Source: CALMEC01 sp964531025 (GTDB lineage Bacteria; Actinomycetota; Thermoleophilia; Miltoncostaeales; Miltoncostaeaceae). From it: a stretch of 64,000 nt of DNA. The translations under genes were made by a program, and so were the position numbers. Below, piece by piece: positions 59,007-64,000 of this stretch. The stretch spans positions 1,707,957-1,771,956 of the forward strand of contig CAZHDY010000001.1 in assembly GCA_964531025.1 (NCBI GenBank). The letters are read 5' to 3'. Positions within the stretch are counted from its first letter, which is position 1. Each line of letters opens with the position of its first letter. A model generated the notes under the pieces. It did not search any database. It was given only the letters and a program-made list of their open reading frames with translations, and had not been told where the DNA came from.

Positions 59007-60152
59007 ATGACGAAACGTCCACCACGACTCCCAAAGCTGACCGCGTTCGCCTGTGCGGCGGTCGGGATCCTCGGCCTGACCGGATCGGCCTCCGCCTCTC
59101 TGGATTCCGGGAACCAGGCGGCCGACGCGTACTCCCGTGGATACGAGACGCTGATGACCCGCCCCTACTCGGCGCTTGTTCGCGTTGGAGTGACGGAAAA
59201 GACGGGGGCGGGGAGGACGAGTACCGACGTCGTCGCGTTCGACTCGGCGGCCTCCACCGCCGGCTACGCGGTGTCGAACCTCAGTCCCTGGCCGTTCGGC
59301 CCTGTCCCCGTCGCACGGATGGTGGGATCGGGCGGGCGGGTGTACCTCCAGATCGACGGTGAGCCGCGCAGCGTCGTCGATGCCGAGGCCGCTCAGTCGC
59401 GCATCTACTTCGACCGTGGCTCGCCCCTCGTCCTGCCCCCGCCCGACACCGTCGGGGACCACACCCCGGAGCGCTCCGACGGCCCTCACGAGGATGTCTT
59501 CCGCGCCACCGTCGCGACGGATGCGGCACGCGCCACCGTCGCCCGGGTGATCGCGGGTCGGGACGCCGAACGGGTTGCCCCGCGTCTTCACATGGAACGT
59601 GCTGTGGTCCGTGTCGCCGTCGATCCCGGGACCGGTCGGATCACGCGCACACACCTACATCTCCGCGCCCAGGTGCCGGCGAACGCCTTCGAGGGGATCA
59701 CGGTCCCCGCGCGTGTGAAGAAGCTCGCCGGATCCCGTGTGACCGTCGTGTCGCGGTTCAGCGTGCTGACCCTCCCCCGAGAGCCGGAGGTCGGAGTCCC
59801 CGACAAGACGATGCCCCTCAACGACTGGGCCGACACCGTCGAGGCCCGTGCGCGGATCCTCGAGGCCGCGGTGGTCCTGTCGGTGTATCGGGACATGACG
59901 GGATCCCTGCGCGGTCTGTCGCCTCGGATGCTGCGGGCGTTCAACCCGGCCATCACCATCGTCCACGGTCGCGGGAGCACGCGTCGTGGCACCGTCGGTC
60001 TCGTGATCGACTCCGGCGGACGCGGCTTCACACTCCGCGTCACCGCGCGCAACGGGTGGACATATCGCGCCGATTCACGGGCCCGGAACCACTTCGCCGG
60101 CACCTGCCGCATGGCCGGGGGCAAGAGCTGTGGGACCTGGGTCGGAGGCTAG
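59007..60152 (+). CDS. Secreted protein, family A of three tandem paralogues
   Basis: The protein is 381 aa from ATG 59007 (GTG 58980 also in frame). The signal peptide ends near GSASAS. The mature protein is mostly beta, with VARMVGSGGRVYLQIDG, SPLVLPPPDTVGDH and a C-terminal module (GLSPRMLRAFNPAITIVHGRGSTRRGTVGLVI...GWTYRADSRARNHFAGTCRMAGGKSCGTWVGG). The same layout, down to the Cx7-8CGTW end, recurs in the next two genes. Not recognised. Confidence 0.7.
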   Translation: MTKRPPRLPKLTAFACAAVGILGLTGSASASLDSGNQAADAYSRGYETLMTRPYSALVRVGVTEKTGAGRTSTDVVAFDSAASTAGYAVSNLSPWPFGPVPVARMVGSGGRVYLQIDGEPRSVVDAEAAQSRIYFDRGSPLVLPPPDTVGDHTPERSDGPHEDVFRATVATDAARATVARVIAGRDAERVAPRLHMERAVVRVAVDPGTGRITRTHLHLRAQVPANAFEGITVPARVKKLAGSRVTVVSRFSVLTLPREPEVGVPDKTMPLNDWADTVEARARILEAAVVLSVYRDMTGSLRGLSPRMLRAFNPAITIVHGRGSTRRGTVGLVIDSGGRGFTLRVTARNGWTYRADSRARNHFAGTCRMAGGKSCGTWVGG

Positions 60153-60414
60153 TGTCCCCTGAGTCGGGAGTTCGTCTTGTGGTCTGGTGGCTGCGACCCA
60201 GGTCCGGATGAGATGACGCACCGTGTTGCTTACGCCTCGGCGGCGTTCTCTGGATCATTGGCACCCATGTGAACCGAGACGGGCACCTCCTCGTCCCGAC
60301 CGGGTTTCGCTCGCCATATCGACAACGAACCTCCGACTCAGGGACCTCAGGTCCTCGGTTCAGGTTCCCTTCCCATCCGCCGATGGTGACCGCAGCGACC
60401 CAGGGAGCGGCAAC

Positions 60415-61557
60415 GTGAAGCGGTTCATCAGGAATGTGGTCATCGCCACTGCGATCCTCGGAGTGGCGGCACCCGTCGCCGCCGCGCAGGACTGGCCCGG
60501 GGCGGAGGAGAAACGTCTCTATCGCGAGGCCCGCGACAGCATGCTGAGCGCGTGGTACGTGGCGAAGACCGAGGTGGGGGTCACCTTCGGCACGAAGCCG
60601 AAGCCGACCGTCTTCCGGGAGACCTTCGACGTTCGGGCCTTCGGGAACTCGTATGTGGTCAACAACTATCGCTCCACGAGGGGGGACCTCGCCACGGATC
60701 TTCTGGGGCTCGACGGAACCCTCTACTTCCCCGTGCCCGCGGTACCGGATTCGGTCGCGATGCCGGAGACGTCGGCGGAACAGCTGACGTTCCGGGCCGG
60801 GTCCCCGCTCTACCTGCCGGAACTCGACCGGATCGGTGCCGCAAGTTTCCTCGGATCGGCTGATCGACCTGTCAACGCGCGGGGCTACTACGACACCGAA
60901 CTCGTGGCCCTGGACATCAGGCACGACCGAGCCCAGGAACTGCTCGCACAGTCCGCGGTCAGCGCTGAGAGCGCTGCTGCGATCGCACCGAAGATCCAGA
61001 TCACCACCGCGCATTTCAACGCGACGATCGACACCACCACGACGCCGGCTCGAATCACGGAGACGAAGCTCAAGATCGAGGGGACGCTCCCGAAGGACGC
61101 GCTGGGGTCCGTCAAGGACCTCTGGATCGTCGGAGAGCCGACGGACATGCCGCTGACGCTCACCGCGAAGTTCACGCCGCTCGGTTTGGAACGCTCTCCG
61201 TCCGTTGCCCGACCGAAGCGCACCATTACGGCTGCCCACCTGGCGAGCACCATCCGTGCGCGCGCCCAGCTCGTCACGGCCATCGAGGCGATTGAGAAGT
61301 ACGGAAAGGCCAAGAAGACCGTCTACGGCATGACGGCCGCCGACGTCCGGAAGATCGACAAGAAGGTCAAGCTCGTCAAGGGTCGGGGCACCACCAAGGC
61401 GGGCACCGTCGGGTACACGATGATGGACAAGGGGCGGCGCTACGCGGTCCGCGTCACGGCCGCCAACGGGTGGACCTACACGGCGGTCCGACCGGTCAAG
61501 GGCAAGTTCACGAAGACGTGTGCGCGTGCCGGAGGCGCCTCGTGCGGAACCTGGTAG
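60415..61557 (+). CDS. Secreted protein, second of three tandem paralogues
   Basis: The protein is 380 aa with a GTG start behind GGGAG. The signal peptide is VVIATAILGVAAPVAAAQ. The mature part shows LYFPVPAVPDSV, SPLYLPELDRIGAASFLG, FNATIDTTTTPARITETKLKIEGTLPKDALGSVKDLWIVGEPTDMPLTLTAKF, and the shared end (TAADVRKIDKKVKLVKGRGTTKAGTVGYTMMDKGRRYAVRVTAANGWTY...CARAGGASCGTW). The N-terminal extension of the open frame is rejected because it lacks a signal and has no ribosome site. Confidence 0.72.
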   Translation: MKRFIRNVVIATAILGVAAPVAAAQDWPGAEEKRLYREARDSMLSAWYVAKTEVGVTFGTKPKPTVFRETFDVRAFGNSYVVNNYRSTRGDLATDLLGLDGTLYFPVPAVPDSVAMPETSAEQLTFRAGSPLYLPELDRIGAASFLGSADRPVNARGYYDTELVALDIRHDRAQELLAQSAVSAESAAAIAPKIQITTAHFNATIDTTTTPARITETKLKIEGTLPKDALGSVKDLWIVGEPTDMPLTLTAKFTPLGLERSPSVARPKRTITAAHLASTIRARAQLVTAIEAIEKYGKAKKTVYGMTAADVRKIDKKVKLVKGRGTTKAGTVGYTMMDKGRRYAVRVTAANGWTYTAVRPVKGKFTKTCARAGGASCGTW

Positions 61558-61583
61558 CCGCGTCGACGGGGACGCGTCCGCGC

Positions 61584-62702
61584 ATGAACGCGGGCACCGC
61601 GCTCGCCCTGACGGTCGGGGTGCTGATGCTGCCGGCTGCGTCACATGCCCAGCCGGTGCCGCAGCCCCCGGCATCTGATCCCCTCGCCGCCTATGGCGCG
61701 GCGCGCGACGCCGTGCTCGCCGCGCCCCACCGGTCGCGGCTCGACGTATCGACCACCACGAGGGTCGGTGGCGCCACAGGTCGACAGACCTACACCGCCA
61801 CGACCGCCGCCGCTTCCGCGACCCGTTTCACCTCCGGAGGATTCGCGCGCGCCCGCCTGGCCGGGGATGCCGTGCGTATCGTCGGCGTGGGATCCCGCTA
61901 CTACGCCGTCGCGAAGGACGGGCGCGCGTACTTCGGTCCTCCCAGGCCCCTTCTCCGGCTCGCGCTCTCCCCGGGCGGAGATCTGCGGCTGCCCGAGCCG
62001 GTCGACATCGGCGCCCTCCGGGCGGCGCCCTCGGCGGAGGAGGGGACCGCGCGCTTCGTCGGACCGCTCACTCCGGCGGCGGGGCGTGAGCTTGTCAACA
62101 TCCTGATCGCCGAGGATCCGACATCTCCGCTCGGCGCTCGGTCACGTATCTCGGGGGCAAACGCCGAGGTGACATTCGATGCCGCGACGGGCCGCCTCGT
62201 GGGCACCCGGGTCTCGCTCGACGTGGTCGTCCCCGCCGGTGAGCTGAAGGGTCTCCCCTCCGTCTGGGTCACCGGGAAGCCGACCGACCTCCGGTACACG
62301 CTCCGTGCGGTCACCCACGTCTCCATGGCCGACGGGCCCATCACGGTGGTGGTGCCCCCGAAGGCCGTCTCGGCGCATGCGCTCCTGCACGACGCCAACG
62401 CCCAGGCGCTCCTACGTCGTGCGGCGAGGGCCTTCGAGGCCCACTATCTCGGAGTGAAGACGTTCTCCGGGCTGACCCCGACGCGTCTGAGGGCGCTCGA
62501 GCCGACGATCGTCTTCCAGGCCGCCGGCAACGGCATGGAGGCCACCCGCCGGGTCGGCTTCCGGGAGGTCAACGGCGGATACGGCTACGAGCTTCGCGCC
62601 GTCAGCCGCAGCGGCCGGCTCTTCGTCTACCGCCGTGACGCGCTCGGGCAGGTCTTCACGTCCTGTCGGACCCCCGCGGGGAGGCCGTGCGGCACCTGGT
62701 AG
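61584..62702 (+). CDS. Secreted protein, third of three tandem paralogues
   Basis: The protein is 372 aa; its start is 26 bp after the previous stop, so the last two paralogues are an operon. The signal peptide is ALALTVGVLMLPAASHAQP. The same plan follows: a beta domain, then VTFDAATGRLVGTRVSLDVVVPAGELKGLPSVWVTGKPTDLRYTL (alignable to the second paralogue), and the C-terminal GLTPTRLRALEPTIVFQAAGNGMEATRRVGFREVNGGYGYELRAVSRSGRLFVYRRDALGQVFTSCRTPAGRPCGTW. The function is unknown; a cell-surface or adhesion-like role is possible. Confidence 0.72.
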   Translation: MNAGTALALTVGVLMLPAASHAQPVPQPPASDPLAAYGAARDAVLAAPHRSRLDVSTTTRVGGATGRQTYTATTAAASATRFTSGGFARARLAGDAVRIVGVGSRYYAVAKDGRAYFGPPRPLLRLALSPGGDLRLPEPVDIGALRAAPSAEEGTARFVGPLTPAAGRELVNILIAEDPTSPLGARSRISGANAEVTFDAATGRLVGTRVSLDVVVPAGELKGLPSVWVTGKPTDLRYTLRAVTHVSMADGPITVVVPPKAVSAHALLHDANAQALLRRAARAFEAHYLGVKTFSGLTPTRLRALEPTIVFQAAGNGMEATRRVGFREVNGGYGYELRAVSRSGRLFVYRRDALGQVFTSCRTPAGRPCGTW

Positions 62703-62813
62703 ACCGGCATCGTCGATCGGCGCGAGCACCCGAACGCAGGTAGACTGCTTCCGTTATTACACGTTCCGAGGTGGGGCACTGGGCTCCGCAGCAATTCCGA
62801 CAAAGGACGGTCC

Positions 62814-64000
62814 ATGGCGACGAAGGAGAATGAGGGTCAGGGAACCATCACGGTTACCGACAACCGGACTGGGAAAACCTACGAGTTCCCCGTCACCGAT
62901 GGAACCATCAAGGCCACGGATCTTCGGACCATCAAGGTCGACGACGATGATTTCGGCCTCATGACCTACGACCCGGCGTTCATGAACACGGCGTCGTGCA
63001 AGAGCACGATCACGTTCATCGACGGCGATGTCGGGATCCTGCGGTACCGCGGCTACCCGATCGAGCAGCTCGCCGAGAAGTCGAGCTTCCTCGAGGTGGC
63101 CTACCTCCTCGTCCACGGTGAACTCCCCACCTCCGGTCAACTGACCGAGTGGGAGAAGGGCATCAGCGACGAGGTATATGTCGACGAGAGCATCCGAAGC
63201 GTCATCAACGGATTCCGTCACGACGCCCACCCGATGGCCGTCCTCCAGGCCGCGATCGGTGGTCTCTCCAGTGTCTACCCGGAGTCGAAGGAGGTCCGTG
63301 ACCCGGAGCAGCGTCTCACGGACATCAAGCGCCTCATCGGGCAGACCCCCACGATCGGTGCCTGGGCCTTCCGCCGCAACATCGGCCGCGCCCTCCTCAA
63401 CCCGGACCCCGAGAAGAGCTACGCCGAGAACCTGCTCCACATGCTCTTCGACGAGAGCGGCATCGACTACAACTTCGATCCCGCCATCATCCGGGCGCTC
63501 GACATCCTTCTCATCCTCCACGCCGACCACGAGCAGAACTGTTCGACCAGCTCGGTCCGCGCGGTGGGATCGTCCGAGACCGACGTCTACCAGGCCGCAT
63601 CGGCCGGAGTGGCCGCCCTGTACGGCCCCCTCCACGGTGGCGCCAACGAGGCCGTCCTCCGCATGCTCCGCCGCATCGGCGACAAGAGCAAGGTCGGCGA
63701 CTTCATGACGGGCGTGAAGAACCGTGAGGAGCTCCTCATGGGCTTCGGCCACCGGGTCTACAAGAACTACGACCCGCGCGCGAAGATCGTGCACGAGCTC
63801 GCCCACCAGGTGTTCGACATCACCGGTGTCAACCCGCTGCTCGAGATCGCCGTCGAGCTCGAGAAGATCGCCCTCGAGGACGAGTTCTTCGTCGAGCGCA
63901 AGCTCTACCCGAACGTCGACTTCTACTCGGGTCTCATCTACGAGGCGCTGCAGCTGCCGGCCGAGATGTTCACCGTCCTGTTCGCCATCGGCCGCATGCC
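62814..64000 (+). CDS. gltA: Citrate synthase, 3' end outside window
   Basis: At least 395 codons of a type I/II citrate synthase, with AAAGGACGG before the ATG. The N-terminal KSTITFIDGDVGILRYRGYPIEQLAEKSSFLEVAYLLVHGELP, first catalytic His in ILHADHEQNCSTSS, and second in GFGHRVYKNYDPRA are present; the catalytic Asp region is approached at KLYPNVDFYSGLIYEAL before the window ends. It condenses oxaloacetate with acetyl-CoA for the TCA cycle. TAGACT at 62741-62746 is a weak -10 candidate. Confidence 0.94.
   Translation, partial: MATKENEGQGTITVTDNRTGKTYEFPVTDGTIKATDLRTIKVDDDDFGLMTYDPAFMNTASCKSTITFIDGDVGILRYRGYPIEQLAEKSSFLEVAYLLVHGELPTSGQLTEWEKGISDEVYVDESIRSVINGFRHDAHPMAVLQAAIGGLSSVYPESKEVRDPEQRLTDIKRLIGQTPTIGAWAFRRNIGRALLNPDPEKSYAENLLHMLFDESGIDYNFDPAIIRALDILLILHADHEQNCSTSSVRAVGSSETDVYQAASAGVAALYGPLHGGANEAVLRMLRRIGDKSKVGDFMTGVKNREELLMGFGHRVYKNYDPRAKIVHELAHQVFDITGVNPLLEIAVELEKIALEDEFFVERKLYPNVDFYSGLIYEALQLPAEMFTVLFAIGRM

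Noticed and set aside
57398..59654. Single 891-aa reading frame through the N gap
   Set aside because: The N run has arbitrary length, so the frame after it is artificial; the upstream part beyond 58802 lacks a supported start.
60223..60414. N-terminal extension of the second secreted paralogue
   Set aside because: It has no signal peptide and an arginine-rich out-of-frame-like composition; the GTG at 60415 with GGGAG and a signal peptide is better.
1..64000. CRISPR arrays, rRNA, tRNA, integrases or transposases
   Set aside because: None was recognised on either strand; the only direct repeats are the transpeptidase block and the NYN tail.

Overview
The window is GC-rich bacterial chromosome, densely packed on both strands, with many 4-bp ATGA/GTGA gene overlaps, frequent GTG/TTG starts and several apparently leaderless transcripts. 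It looks like an actinobacterium, most plausibly from the class Thermoleophilia. The reasons are a CysO-CysM-Mec cysteine pathway, nadBCA next to an NrtR-type regulator, and many secreted beta-rich proteins of the 'VHACGT' style. The taxonomy is my inference and was not tested by a search. No rRNA, tRNA, CRISPR array, prophage or intact insertion sequence was recognised.

Layout. 1-3.3 kb: a truncated secreted glycoside hydrolase, a 164-bp palindromic repeat, a degenerate phosphatase-like gene, a secreted protein and a thioesterase. 3.6-10 kb: a tight accessory locus with an ECF sigma factor fused to a zinc-finger/transmembrane anti-sigma-like tail, then a large secreted protein, a subtilisin-like protease, a second secreted multidomain protein and a two-TM protein. 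10-14.8 kb: hemerythrin, then nrtR divergent from a nadB-nadC-nadA operon that ends in a hairpin. 14.8-17.3 kb: a second copy of the repeat, a HicA-like toxin with an unusual small partner, and a HipBA module. 17.3-24.7 kb: VOC protein, sseA-sufE, a MarR regulator with a cysteine-rich tail, a MoxR/DUF58/VWA/VWA operon and an HtrA-like protease.

24.8-35.3 kb: helicase, LytR_C protein plus thioredoxin co-chaperone, TPM-like protein, two L,D-transpeptidases sharing a 533-bp identical block, DedA, malQ and metF. 35.4-49.8 kb: secreted proteins, YqeY, phosphoketolase, a methyltransferase, a B12-binding radical SAM enzyme with a small partner, a DUF4388-GTPase pair, DUF1385, a tandem ThyX-like protein and a cold-shock protein. 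49.8-56.2 kb: RarA, an MFS transporter, a membrane protein, and the rhodanese/MoeB-CysO-CysM-Mec operon. 56.2-58.8 kb: a near-perfect parS site, a perfect 33-bp palindrome and a NYN-LOTUS protein whose repetitive tail is broken by a 100-N gap. 59-64 kb: three tandem secreted paralogues and the start of citrate synthase.

The best candidates for undescribed biology are the sigma/secretome/protease locus (3.6-10 kb), the HicA module with a non-HicB partner abutting a dispersed palindromic repeat, the three-paralogue secreted family with a shared C-terminal CGTW motif, and the DUF4388-GTPase pair.
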